From positions 1-31,233 of the forward strand of contig JALHDH010000020.1 of assembly GCA_022839105.1 (NCBI GenBank): a stretch of 31,233 nucleotides of DNA. Reading direction: 5' to 3'. Shown piece by piece: positions 7,297-15,771 of the stretch. Below the pieces are notes generated by a model. It saw only the letters and a list, made by a program, of their open reading frames with translations, had not been told where the DNA came from and ran no database searches. How positions within the stretch are numbered: the stretch's first letter is position 1; every line of letters begins with the position of its first letter. Source of the stretch: a bacterium (GTDB lineage Bacteria; Vulcanimicrobiota; Xenobia; Xenobiales; Xenobiaceae). The position numbers and the translations under genes are program-made.

Positions 7297-8901
7297 GTGA
7301 GCGATCCCAAGAACGCGTTGGACCCCACCGGAAGTGCCCCGAGGAACCGGGAGGCCGAGCCCCTCGGACTGGTCCAGAAATCCCTGGCCCTGATCGAGAA
7401 GGTCGGCAACACCCTCCCCCATCCGGCCATCCTCTTCCTGGTTCTGGCCGTCCTGGTCGTGGTCATGTCCTGGGTCGTCGGTCTCTTCGATCTGTCGGTG
7501 GTGCATCCCGGAACCGGCGAGACGGTGCGCCCGATCAGCCTCCTCAGCCGGCACGGCCTGGAGTTGATGCTGACCCGGACGGTGACCAACTTCACCGGCT
7601 TCGCCCCGTTGGGGACCGTCCTGGTCGCCCTGCTGGGCATCGGCGTGGCGGAATCCACCGGACTGCTCACCACCGCGCTGCGCCAGATGGTGCTCTCGGC
7701 GCCCCGCAAGTGGCTGACCTTCGCAGTCGTCTTCACCGGGGTCCTCTCGAATACCGCCAGCGAAGTGGGCTACGTCGTCCTGGTCCCCCTGGCCGGCATG
7801 CTCTTCCTGGCCGTGGGACGTCATCCCCTGGCTGGCATCGCGGCCGCCTTTGCCGGGGTTTCCGGCGGCTACAGCGCCAATCTCCTGCTGGGCACGATCG
7901 ATCCCCTGCTGGCGGGGCTCTCGCAGGAGGCCGCGCAGATCCTCCAGGCCGGCTACACCGTCAACCCGGCCTGCAACTACTACTTCATGTTCGCCTCGGC
8001 CTTCCTGGTGGCGATCCTGGGGACCCTGGTCACCGAAAAGATCGTGATCCCCCGTCTGGGCGAGTACACCGGAGAGCACCCTGCCGAGCAGATCGGCCGG
8101 ATCACGGCGGACGAGCGGAGGGGCCTCTTCTACACCCTGGGCGCCCTCTTCGTGCTGGTCGCCCTGATGCTGTGGGGCACGCTTCCCGAGGGGATGATCC
8201 CCGGCAGCGGCTTCATGCGCGACGCCAAGACCGGGGATCTCCTCCACTCCCCGTTCATGTCCGGAATCGTGACGCTGATCTTCGCGATCGCCTCCGTGCT
8301 GGGCATCGCCTACGGCATCGGCGCGCGGACCATCAAGAGCCCGTCGGACATCATCCACGGCATGGGCAAGTCCATGTCCACCCTGGGGACCTATATCGTC
8401 CTGGTCTTCTTCGCGGCCCAGTTCGTCGCCTGGTTCAACTGGACCAACCTGGGGCTGATCGTCGCCATCAAGGGGGCTTCGACCCTGGCCGCCCTTCAAC
8501 TGACCAGCATGCCGCTCCTGATCGGGGTCGTGCTGGCTTCAGCCTTCATCAACCTCTTCATCGGCAGCGCCTCGGCAAAGTGGGCGATCATGGCGCCGGT
8601 CTTCATCCCGATGCTGATGCTGCTGGGGATCTCGCCCGAGTTGACGCAACTCGCCTACCGCGTCGGAGACAGCGTCTCGAACATCATCACCCCGATGATG
8701 GCCTACTTCGCGCTGATCGTGGCGTTCATGGAGAAGTACGACCCCAAGGCGGGCATCGGCACCATCGTGGCCACCATGCTGCCTTATACCGTGGTCTTCC
8801 TGGTCGCCTGGAGCCTCTTCCTGCTGGCCTGGGTCGGCCTGGGAATCCCGATCGGCCCGGGAGCCCCCTCCTTCATGCCCCCGACCGGAGCGACTCCCTG
8901 A
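7297..8901 (+). CDS. AbgT-family membrane transporter
   Basis: Inner-membrane transporter of the AbgT family, whose characterised members import p-aminobenzoyl-glutamate or export sulfonamide-like compounds. The 534-residue sequence opens with the family-typical LIEKVGNTLPHPAILF and contains TNFTGFAPLGTVLVALLGIG, VFTGVLSNTASEVGYVVLVP, GVSGGYSANLLLGTIDPLLA and, near the end, NLFIGSASAKWAIMAPVFIP and RVGDSVSNIITPMMAYF. These are the re-entrant/substrate-site signatures, with about a dozen hydrophobic segments. The start is GTG at 7297 with the SD sequence GGAGG four bases upstream. It is not coupled to an obvious partner gene; the M20 peptidase at 22232 is far away and is not an AbgA/AbgB pair. 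The substrate is unproven. Confidence 0.9.
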   Translation: MSDPKNALDPTGSAPRNREAEPLGLVQKSLALIEKVGNTLPHPAILFLVLAVLVVVMSWVVGLFDLSVVHPGTGETVRPISLLSRHGLELMLTRTVTNFTGFAPLGTVLVALLGIGVAESTGLLTTALRQMVLSAPRKWLTFAVVFTGVLSNTASEVGYVVLVPLAGMLFLAVGRHPLAGIAAAFAGVSGGYSANLLLGTIDPLLAGLSQEAAQILQAGYTVNPACNYYFMFASAFLVAILGTLVTEKIVIPRLGEYTGEHPAEQIGRITADERRGLFYTLGALFVLVALMLWGTLPEGMIPGSGFMRDAKTGDLLHSPFMSGIVTLIFAIASVLGIAYGIGARTIKSPSDIIHGMGKSMSTLGTYIVLVFFAAQFVAWFNWTNLGLIVAIKGASTLAALQLTSMPLLIGVVLASAFINLFIGSASAKWAIMAPVFIPMLMLLGISPELTQLAYRVGDSVSNIITPMMAYFALIVAFMEKYDPKAGIGTIVATMLPYTVVFLVAWSLFLLAWVGLGIPIGPGAPSFMPPTGATP

Positions 8902-8904
8902 AGA

Positions 8905-9675
8905 CTAGATCTTCATCCTCTTGAAGATCGACTCGGGGATGGCCTTCAACACGCCCATGATCAGGCTCCAGTGGCATGGGGTGTAGAGGACCTCATTCCC
9001 CCTATCCATGGCCCGGACGATGTCCCGGGCCACGGCCTCGGGGCGTGCCGTCAACCGCCCTCCCGGGAAGCCCATCCCGAAGGTCATGGGCGTATCCACA
9101 GGACCCGGCTTGACGGTCAGGACGCGGATCCCTGCCGGTGCCAGACGGCCCCTCAGACCCTGCAGGTAGGCGTGGAGGCCGGCCTTGGCCGAGCCGTAGG
9201 TGTAGTTGCTCGGACGCCCCCGATCGCCGGCCACCGACCCCAGGGCGACCAGCATCCCCCCCGTCCCCTGGTCCTCGAGCATGGCGCCGGCATGCGAGAG
9301 GATCGAGGCCGGGGCCAGGTAGTTCATCTCCATGACGTGCCGGGCATAGGCGAAATCCCGGCGTGCCCGCTCCTGGTCCCCCAGGATCCCGAAGGCCACC
9401 ACCACGCAGTCCAGCCCGCCCAGTTGCCGGCGGGCTTCTTCCAGGAAAACCGGATGCGAGGCCAGATCCAAGGCCTCGAACCGACTGAAGCCGACCGGCA
9501 GCCCGCCCCGCAACTCCAGGTCGCGCGCGTCGCGCCCGGCCTCTTCCAGGTCCCGGGCCCCCAGATGCAGGATCGCGCCGCGGCTGGCCAGTTGCCGGGC
9601 CAGGGCCCGGGCGATTCCCGAGGTGGAGCCGACCAGGCAGATGCGGCGGCCGCGAAGGCCTTGAAGAGTGCTCAT
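8905..9675 (-). CDS. dprE2: SDR reductase, DprE2-like (polyprenyl-phospho-2-ketoribose reductase)
   Basis: Probable NADH-dependent reductase of 256 residues that completes the ribose-to-arabinose epimerisation on a polyprenyl-phosphate carrier. It has an N-terminal Rossmann motif (LVGSTSGIARALARQLASRG), a serine in VALGSVAG and the catalytic YGSAK (Tyr and Lys) of short-chain dehydrogenases. SDR sequence alone is not specific. The assignment rests on coupling: its ATG overlaps the stop of the DprE1-like gene by four bases (ATGA at 9675-9672), and a UbiA prenyltransferase precedes that. It is the last gene of the minus-strand block and ends three bases from the convergent AbgT gene. Confidence 0.82.
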   Translation of the reverse strand: MSTLQGLRGRRICLVGSTSGIARALARQLASRGAILHLGARDLEEAGRDARDLELRGGLPVGFSRFEALDLASHPVFLEEARRQLGGLDCVVVAFGILGDQERARRDFAYARHVMEMNYLAPASILSHAGAMLEDQGTGGMLVALGSVAGDRGRPSNYTYGSAKAGLHAYLQGLRGRLAPAGIRVLTVKPGPVDTPMTFGMGFPGGRLTARPEAVARDIVRAMDRGNEVLYTPCHWSLIMGVLKAIPESIFKRMKI

Positions 9676-11069
9676 CGGGACAGGACCTCCTGGGAGTGCA
9701 TGCCCAGGCGAATCGACTGGGCCGAGCGGAAGCGGTCATGCGGGTCGACCTGGCGCTTGACCTCCAGCCAGGCCGGAAACTCGGGATACATGGCCCGGAA
9801 GGTGGCCGGGTTCATGCGGGCGTCCTTGGCCAGGTACAACCTCCCCCCGGCCTCCAGGACCATCCGGTCCAACTCGTCGAGGAATTCGAAGAGCCCCGGG
9901 ACCACCGGGAAGTCCAGGGTCAAGGTATAACCTTCGAACGGGAAGGAAAGGTTCCCAGCCCCCGGGCCGAAGCGTTTCAGGACGCTGAGGAAGGAGGCCA
10001 GTCCCTTCCGGGCACAGGCTTCCAGGACGCCGACCAGGGTGGAGCGGGCCGTCGAGGCAGGCACCACGAACTGGTATTGCACGAATCCCGAGCGCCCGTA
10101 CATCCGATTCCAGTCATCGACGAGATCCAGCGGGTAGAAGTAGGGTTCCAGGGCGATCAGGGACTCGCCGGCCTTCCGCTTCTGCAGGTTGAAATACGTC
10201 GAGTTGAAGGCGCGGATGGTGGTGGGGTTCAAGAGCCCCCCGGGCGCCTCGACCGGAACGCATGCTCGCAGACCCGCGCCCCGTCGCAACGGATTCCGGG
10301 CATGGGCCACCGGAAGGTCCGAGACCTGCGCGTGCTGCCCCAGCAGCAGGACGCCCCGTCCCAGGCTGCGGCCCTGGGCCACCGTATCCAACCAGGCCAC
10401 CGAGTAGGGCACCCGCGTATCGTGCTCTTCGAGCAGGGCCATCAGCGAGTCCAGGTCGCCGGCCGGCATGACCTGCTGGCGGATCATGGCGGTCTGGATG
10501 GGGACCAGGCGCAGCTCCGCCTCCAGGATCAGGCCTGTCAGGCCCATCCCCCCGATGGTGGCGTGGAAGAGTTCTGGCCGTTCCTTCGCCGAGCACTCCA
10601 CCTCTTCGCCCGAAGCCAGCAGCATCCGGAGGCGGCCGGCGTGTCGCCCCAGGCTCCCGTCGCGATGGTGGTTCTTGCCGTGCACATCGCAAGCCAGGGC
10701 GCCGGCCAGGGTGACGTGCCGGGTCCCGGGGGTGACCGGCAGGAACCAGCCCCGGGGCAGGAAGAGGTCCAGGATGGACCGGAAGGAGAGTCCTCCCTCG
10801 GCTCGGAGCCATCCGCTCTGCGGATCGAAGGAGATCAGGCGGTCCAGGCGCTCGGTGAAGAGGGTGCAACCCTCGGGGTTGAAGGCCGGGTCCCCGTAGC
10901 TGCGGCCCAGCCCCCGGGCCAGGACCGAGGTCCACCTCTCGGAGGTGACGGCCTCGCGCACCGCGGAGAGCTTCTCGGGGCGCATGACCAGCCCCGAGGC
11001 TGTCGGGTAGCGCCCCCATCCCTCCAGTTTCCTGGTCTCGACCGGCAGGCCGGCCTTGGTCTTGGTCAT
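9672..11069 (-). CDS. dprE1: FAD-dependent oxidase, DprE1-like (polyprenyl-phosphoribose 2'-epimerase subunit)
   Basis: Likely oxidises the 2'-OH of polyprenyl-phospho-ribose so that the SDR partner can reduce it to the arabino form. From the ATG at 11069 (SD sequence GGAG eight bases upstream) the protein has 465 residues. Visible family features are RGLGRSYGDPAFNPEG (FAD-binding vanillyl-alcohol-oxidase fold), GALACDVHGKNHHRDGSLG with the expected active-site histidines, GGMGLTGLI, and the C-terminal YLAKDARM and FRAMYPEF. In the stretch EGYTLTLDFPV the position I align with Cys387 of mycobacterial DprE1 is Thr384. An upstream in-frame start at 11198 is rejected because it runs into ubiA and lacks an SD sequence. 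Confidence 0.87.
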   Translation of the reverse strand: MTKTKAGLPVETRKLEGWGRYPTASGLVMRPEKLSAVREAVTSERWTSVLARGLGRSYGDPAFNPEGCTLFTERLDRLISFDPQSGWLRAEGGLSFRSILDLFLPRGWFLPVTPGTRHVTLAGALACDVHGKNHHRDGSLGRHAGRLRMLLASGEEVECSAKERPELFHATIGGMGLTGLILEAELRLVPIQTAMIRQQVMPAGDLDSLMALLEEHDTRVPYSVAWLDTVAQGRSLGRGVLLLGQHAQVSDLPVAHARNPLRRGAGLRACVPVEAPGGLLNPTTIRAFNSTYFNLQKRKAGESLIALEPYFYPLDLVDDWNRMYGRSGFVQYQFVVPASTARSTLVGVLEACARKGLASFLSVLKRFGPGAGNLSFPFEGYTLTLDFPVVPGLFEFLDELDRMVLEAGGRLYLAKDARMNPATFRAMYPEFPAWLEVKRQVDPHDRFRSAQSIRLGMHSQEVLSR

Positions 11070-11085
11070 CTTGCTCACTCCAGAT

Positions 11086-11976
11086 TCACGAATACAGGAC
11101 GAAGAGCACCACCAGGCCCCACAGGGCGATATTGCCCAGCAAGGGGCGGTCGCCCAGCAGGGTGCTCTCGGGAGATCCGCCGGCCCCGCTGGGTCCACCG
11201 CCCTTCATGTGGATCAAGTACAGGTAGCGGAAGACTCCGTAGAGGACAAAAGGAACCGTGAAGACCAGGTTCCCGGTCCCGAACTTGGCGACCGTTTCGG
11301 GGTCCACGGTATACAGGGTATAGGACAGGACCGTGGCCGCCGTCACCACGGCGATCAACTGGTCCAGGAGATAAGGGCTGTACTCGGCCAGGACCTCGCG
11401 ATGGGAGACGGCATCCTCCCCTGCCAGGGTCAGCTCATGGCGTCGTTTGGCCAGGCCCAGGAAGAGCGAGACCATGAGGGTGCAGACCACAAGCCAGCGC
11501 GACACGTCCACCTGGATGACCAGCGCCCCGGCCAGGACCCGCAGCACGAAGCCCGCGGCGATGCAGAAGACGTCCAGGATGACGATCCGCTTGAGAAGCA
11601 GGCTGTAGAGGAGCTGAACCCCCAGGTAGATCAGGACCATCCCCAGGAACGGCAGCCCCAGGCAGAGGCCCAGCCCCACGGTCAGGGCCAGGAGGCCTGC
11701 CAGCGCCCAGCGGGCCGCGCCCACCGAGAGGCGGCCCGAGGCCAGGGGTCTCTGGCTCTTGAGGGGGTGCAGCCGGTCGCGCTCCAGATCCACCAGATCG
11801 TTGAGGAGGTACACGCTCCCGCTGGCCAGGCAGAAGACCACGAAGGCCCCCACGACCTCCAGAGCCTGGACGAAGTCGACCAGGTGCTGGGAGAAGACCA
11901 GCCCGGCGAAGACGAAGAGGTTCTTGGTCCACTGACGCGGCCGCATGGCCCGGAAGAGCTCGAGCAGACCTCTCAC
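11086..11976 (-). CDS. UbiA-family prenyltransferase, polyprenyl-phosphate phosphoribosyltransferase-like
   Basis: Integral membrane enzyme, 296 residues, eight to nine hydrophobic segments. The N-terminus RAMRPRQWTKNLFVFAGLVF and the aspartate-rich motif NDLVDLERDRLHPLKSQRP match the Rv3806c/DPPR synthase branch of UbiA, which transfers phosphoribose from PRPP to a polyprenyl phosphate. A second conserved stretch is LGLAKRRHEL. The start is taken as GTG at 11976; an ATG at 11946 (before RPRQW) is also possible, and neither has a strong SD sequence. It sits 16 bp upstream of dprE1 on the same strand, as expected for consecutive pathway steps. No phosphatase for the 5'-phosphate is visible next to it. 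Confidence 0.87.
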   Translation of the reverse strand: MRGLLELFRAMRPRQWTKNLFVFAGLVFSQHLVDFVQALEVVGAFVVFCLASGSVYLLNDLVDLERDRLHPLKSQRPLASGRLSVGAARWALAGLLALTVGLGLCLGLPFLGMVLIYLGVQLLYSLLLKRIVILDVFCIAAGFVLRVLAGALVIQVDVSRWLVVCTLMVSLFLGLAKRRHELTLAGEDAVSHREVLAEYSPYLLDQLIAVVTAATVLSYTLYTVDPETVAKFGTGNLVFTVPFVLYGVFRYLYLIHMKGGGPSGAGGSPESTLLGDRPLLGNIALWGLVVLFVLYS

Positions 11977-12016
11977 GAAGATCCGGGGGCTCCGGTAAGA
12001 TCCGCCGCAGGCCGCC

Positions 12017-13876
12017 TCACTGCGCCTCCTCGCCCAGGACCTGCGAGAGGAACAGGCAGAGCAGGCCGTGTCCCAGCAACCAGAAGCGGCTCAGGAAGGC
12101 CGGGAGGTACTGGACCAGGGCCGAGCCCGTCAGCGCCTCGAAGAGCAGATGCCCGGCAAAACCCGCCGCCAACCCGGCCGCCAGGGCCCGCAGGAAGGGG
12201 CGTTCGATCACCAGCATCGAGAGTGCCATGGGGATCAGGCAACTGTAGAAGAGCGGGTTGGCGTGCGCCGCCGCCCCCAGGAGCGGGATGTCCCAGGCGG
12301 GGATCCCGGTGGTCAGGAAGGGGCTGAAGGCCACGTCCCGGGGCCACATGAGCGGCAGGAAGAAGGCGCCTGAGGATCCCAGCAGGACTCCCGGCCACAT
12401 GAACTGGGCCTGGAGCCAACGGCCCCGGCGGGCCAGGGCGACCAGGGCCAGAAGGCTGGCCAGCGCCCCCAGGATCAGCCGGCCGGCTCCGTAGACGAAG
12501 CCGGCCCGCCAGGTGGCCCTCTCGACGTCCAGCACGCCGGCTCCGTAGCCCCTGGCCTTCCCCTCGGCCCCCTTGGAACGGGCCGTGGCCTGAAGCAGGG
12601 AACGGGCCGCGCTGGGGTTGGTCACCCCCTGGGAGGCCAGCAGGGCGCCTGCCCCGGCCACATGGGGAGCCGCCATCGAGGTCCCCTGGAAGCAGAGATA
12701 GTCCTCCTTCTCGGGGTTCCCGATCAGGATGGTGTTCTGCAGGACGCCGTCGGGGAGGCCATCCCCGTTGCGGTCGGCCCGGGTGTCTCCTCCGGGGGCG
12801 GCCAGGTCGATGTCCGGGCCATGGTTGGTGTAGAAGGTCAACTCCTCCTGGAGGTCCAGGGCCGAGACGCTCAGGCTCTCGGGGAAGGCCGCCGGATACG
12901 AGGGCCGGGGACGGTTCTCGTTGCCCGCTGCGGCCACCACCAGGGTCCCCCGGCGGTGGGCGTAGCGGACCGCGTCGCCCAGGACGCTGGAGGGCACCGG
13001 ACCGCCCAGGCTCATGTTGATCACGTCGGCCCCGTGGTCAGCCGCAAAGCGGATGCCGTCCGCGATGTCCGCCAGGGAACCGAAGCCTCGGGCCGAGAGC
13101 ACCTTGATCGGCATGATCGCCGCGTCGAAGGCCACCCCTGCCACCCCCTTGCCGTTGTGGGTGGTCTGGGCCACCGTCCCGGCCACATGGGTGCCGTGAG
13201 CGTGATCGTCCAGGGCGTATCGGTTGCGGTTGACGAAGTCATAACCCGGGACGAAGCGCGTTCCCTCCAGGTCTTCAACCCGGTGGAAGCGCTCGTGGTC
13301 GGTCCAGGCCACCCCGGTATCGATCACCGCCACCACCGCGTGTCGCCCCGTGCTCCAGGGCCAGGCCTGGCGCACCCGGATCTGCTCCATGTGCCACTGA
13401 TGCTTGTAGAGCGGGTCATTGGGGAAGCCAGAGGTCTCGAGCGCGACCGGAGGCATCTGCGTTCCCTGGAAGAGATAGTCGGGCTCGGCGCCCTGCACCT
13501 CGGGGTCGGCGTTGAGGCTTTCCAGGACCGAGGCCATCCGCTCTTCCGGAACCAGGGCCACGGTCAGGGCGCTGGCCAGCGAATGAGGCGAGTTGTAGCG
13601 CAGTTCCAGGCCATGGCGTTCTCCGACGGAGGACACCTGGGAGGGCGTCAACCCATCCACCAGATCGACCACCACCACGCCTTCCAGGCGGGGCGGCCCC
13701 TCAGGAAGGGGTCCGGGGCCGTCGGGATCCGTGCAGGTGATCGGCCCGTCGTGGATCTGCTTGAGCAGTTCCTGGGGAGCCGTGGGCTCGCTCGTGAGGC
13801 CTCCCAGGCCGGCCAGCAGGGCCAGACCTGCCAGGGCGGCCCCCAAACGCATGATCAAGCGGCGATGGTGCTTCAT
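12017..13876 (-). CDS. Subtilisin-like S8 peptidase with a multi-pass membrane C-terminus
   Basis: Secreted and membrane-anchored serine protease, 619 residues from the ATG at 13876 (AGGAGG lies 13 bases upstream, a long spacing). Residues 1-27 are a signal peptide. Residues 62-140 resemble an I9-type propeptide. The catalytic domain has D186 (VIDTG), H227 (HGTHVAG), N319 (AAAGNE, oxyanion) and S400 (GTSMAAPHVAGAGAL), so it should be active. After residue 455 come about five hydrophobic segments to the C-terminus, with polar residues inside them (H538, H576, E580); I do not recognise this part. The gene lies between nucleotide-sugar genes and the lipid-pentose cassette, 40 bp before ubiA. An N-terminal extension to 14083 is rejected: no SD sequence, and it overlaps the upstream gene. 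Confidence 0.88.
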   Translation of the reverse strand: MKHHRRLIMRLGAALAGLALLAGLGGLTSEPTAPQELLKQIHDGPITCTDPDGPGPLPEGPPRLEGVVVVDLVDGLTPSQVSSVGERHGLELRYNSPHSLASALTVALVPEERMASVLESLNADPEVQGAEPDYLFQGTQMPPVALETSGFPNDPLYKHQWHMEQIRVRQAWPWSTGRHAVVAVIDTGVAWTDHERFHRVEDLEGTRFVPGYDFVNRNRYALDDHAHGTHVAGTVAQTTHNGKGVAGVAFDAAIMPIKVLSARGFGSLADIADGIRFAADHGADVINMSLGGPVPSSVLGDAVRYAHRRGTLVVAAAGNENRPRPSYPAAFPESLSVSALDLQEELTFYTNHGPDIDLAAPGGDTRADRNGDGLPDGVLQNTILIGNPEKEDYLCFQGTSMAAPHVAGAGALLASQGVTNPSAARSLLQATARSKGAEGKARGYGAGVLDVERATWRAGFVYGAGRLILGALASLLALVALARRGRWLQAQFMWPGVLLGSSGAFFLPLMWPRDVAFSPFLTTGIPAWDIPLLGAAAHANPLFYSCLIPMALSMLVIERPFLRALAAGLAAGFAGHLLFEALTGSALVQYLPAFLSRFWLLGHGLLCLFLSQVLGEEAQ

Positions 13877-13968
13877 GGAACCGGCGCAACCTCCTGTGTG
13901 GCCCGAAGACGGACCCGATCCGGGGTCTTTTCGCCGACCCTGCCTGAGGAGCCTGCCGTGGACGCGGT

Positions 13969-15771
13969 TCAGCGGGCGGGGCGCTCGTAGCGGGGGACCA
14001 GTCGCGCCAGCAGGTCCAGGCAACGCTCGTCCTCCGAGGCGCCGGCCGCCCGGCGCAGCTCCTCGAGTTCGGGGCCGGGCCACTCGGGCGGTGGCGCCGG
14101 CGAGGTGACGCGGGTGATCTTGGCCGCCCGGGTGGGCTCGGTCTCCTCCCCGGTGTTGACCAGCTCCTCATACAGCTTCTCGCCGGGACGAACCCCGGTG
14201 ACCTGGATCGGGATGTCCAGATCGGGCTCGTAACCGGAAAGACGGATCATGTTCCGGGCCAGGTCCATGATCTTGACCGGACGGCCCATGTCCAGGATGT
14301 AGATCTCCCCGCCCCGGGCCAGGGCTCCGGCCTGGATCACCAGGCTGACCGCCTCGGGGATGGTCATGAAGTAGCGCGTCATGTCCGCGTCGGTGACCGT
14401 GACCGGTCCGCCCGCCGCGATCTGGCGGCGGAAGGTGGGAATCACCGATCCCCTCGAGCCCAGCACGTTCCCGAAGCGCACGGCGGCGAAGCCGGGGGCG
14501 GCCCGGCGGGCCAGCAGGAGCTCGGCCAGCCTCTTGGTGGCCCCCATCACGCTGGAGGGATTGACCGCCTTGTCGGTGGAGATCGAGATGAACTTCTCGA
14601 CCTGGTGGCGCTCGGCCAGATCCATCAACAAGGCCGTGCCGAAGACGTTGTTGGAGACGGCTTCGGAGGGATTGGTCTCCATCAGGGGGACGTGCTTGTG
14701 CGCCGCGGCGTGGAAGACCACCTGGGGTCGGTGGCGCCGGAAGAGTTCCTCCAGGCGCCCCGGATCCCGGGTGTCGGCGATGAAGGGGGTCACCGGCTGG
14801 CCGCGCAGTTCCAGGGCAACCTCATAGATGCTGTTCTCGCCGCGCCCCATCAGGATCACCGACTCGGCCCCCAGGCGAACCACCTGCCTGCAGATTTCCG
14901 AGCCGATCGAACCTCCCGCCCCGGTCACCAGGATCCTTCGACCCCGAAGGTATTCCCCGACCTGGACGAGGTCCACCCGGACCGGGTCGCGCTCGAGCAG
15001 ATCCTCGATCTGCACTTCCCGGATGCTGTTGACCGTGACATGCCCCCCGGCCACGTCGCTCAGGCTGGGGACCAACCGAAGTTGAAGCTCCGTCGAGGCG
15101 CAGGCTCCAACCACGGTCCGCACCACCGCCGGGTCGGCCTGGGCCAGGATGACCTCCGAGACCTGGTAGTCGCGAGCGATTTCGGCCACCTGGTCGGGGG
15201 ACCCCAGCACGGGCACCCCGTGGATCCGGATTCGCCTGCGATCGGGATCGCAGTCCAGGAAGCCGACGGGGTCCAGACCCGTCTTCTGCCGGATCAGGTC
15301 GCGGACCACCGCCTCGCCGGCGTCGTTGGCGCCCACCACCAGCACCCGCCGATAGGCCTCGCCGCGCTGAACCCGCCGATGGCTGGAGATGCGCAGGGCG
15401 AAGCGCAGCCCTCCGCACAGCGAGAGCCACAGGAAGGCGGCGATGATCGGTCCGGTACGCGGGAAGACCGCGCCGCCGCCCAGCAGGATCAGGACCTCGA
15501 CGGGCACCACCACGGCGGCCACGGCGTAGACCATGGCCAGCAACTCGTAGATGCCTGCATAACGCCAGACCTTCTCATACAGGCCGAACAGGAAGAAGGC
15601 CACCACCGTCAGGGCCGAGGCCAGACCGTAGAACCACAGGTGGTTGGGAGTCAAGAAGCGACCCATCGCAGACTGGTCGAAATCCAGCCTCAACCCCAGG
15701 GCCAGCAGCAGGCCGGCCATGAGCAGCAGGAAATCGACGATGGCCAGGGCCAGCTTGAAGCGCAGTCTCAA
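13969..15771 (-). CDS. Membrane-bound nucleotide-sugar 4,6-dehydratase (FlaA1/CapD/WbpM type)
   Basis: Converts a UDP-HexNAc (typically UDP-GlcNAc) to the 4-keto-6-deoxy form, the first step to bacillosamine-type or FucNAc-type sugars. The 600-residue protein has four N-terminal membrane helices (about 8-128), a first nucleotide-binding domain (VLVVGANDAGEAVV, 143-156) and the SDR domain with TGAGGSIG (283-290), HAAAHKHVPLME, STDKAV (398-403) and the M409-x3-K413 catalytic pair that replaces the usual Tyr-x3-Lys. The start is TTG at 15771, overlapping the aminotransferase stop (TTGA), consistent with translational coupling; the next Met (residue 18) would cut the first helix. The aminotransferase just upstream could use its 4-keto product. 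Confidence 0.9.
   Translation of the reverse strand: MRLRFKLALAIVDFLLLMAGLLLALGLRLDFDQSAMGRFLTPNHLWFYGLASALTVVAFFLFGLYEKVWRYAGIYELLAMVYAVAAVVVPVEVLILLGGGAVFPRTGPIIAAFLWLSLCGGLRFALRISSHRRVQRGEAYRRVLVVGANDAGEAVVRDLIRQKTGLDPVGFLDCDPDRRRIRIHGVPVLGSPDQVAEIARDYQVSEVILAQADPAVVRTVVGACASTELQLRLVPSLSDVAGGHVTVNSIREVQIEDLLERDPVRVDLVQVGEYLRGRRILVTGAGGSIGSEICRQVVRLGAESVILMGRGENSIYEVALELRGQPVTPFIADTRDPGRLEELFRRHRPQVVFHAAAHKHVPLMETNPSEAVSNNVFGTALLMDLAERHQVEKFISISTDKAVNPSSVMGATKRLAELLLARRAAPGFAAVRFGNVLGSRGSVIPTFRRQIAAGGPVTVTDADMTRYFMTIPEAVSLVIQAGALARGGEIYILDMGRPVKIMDLARNMIRLSGYEPDLDIPIQVTGVRPGEKLYEELVNTGEETEPTRAAKITRVTSPAPPPEWPGPELEELRRAAGASEDERCLDLLARLVPRYERPAR

Noticed and set aside
3912..7736. A 1,274-codon open frame on the minus strand opposite glgP
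   Set aside because: It is antisense to a clear glycogen phosphorylase and zinc-ribbon genes, has low-complexity Gly/Leu/Gln/Asp-rich translation and no recognisable domain; long antisense frames are common at this GC content.
9696..11261. A 521-codon plus-strand frame opposite dprE1
   Set aside because: Antisense shadow of a conserved enzyme gene, with repetitive Gly/Gln/Val-rich translation and no SD sequence or family motif.
13912..13930. GACCC-GATCCG-GGGTC followed by TTTT, terminator-like on the plus strand
   Set aside because: No plus-strand gene ends here, the stem is only five pairs, and it lies in the leader of minus-strand genes.
12662..13990. A 442-codon plus-strand frame opposite the subtilase gene
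   Set aside because: The opposite strand encodes an intact catalytic domain; this translation has no family features.
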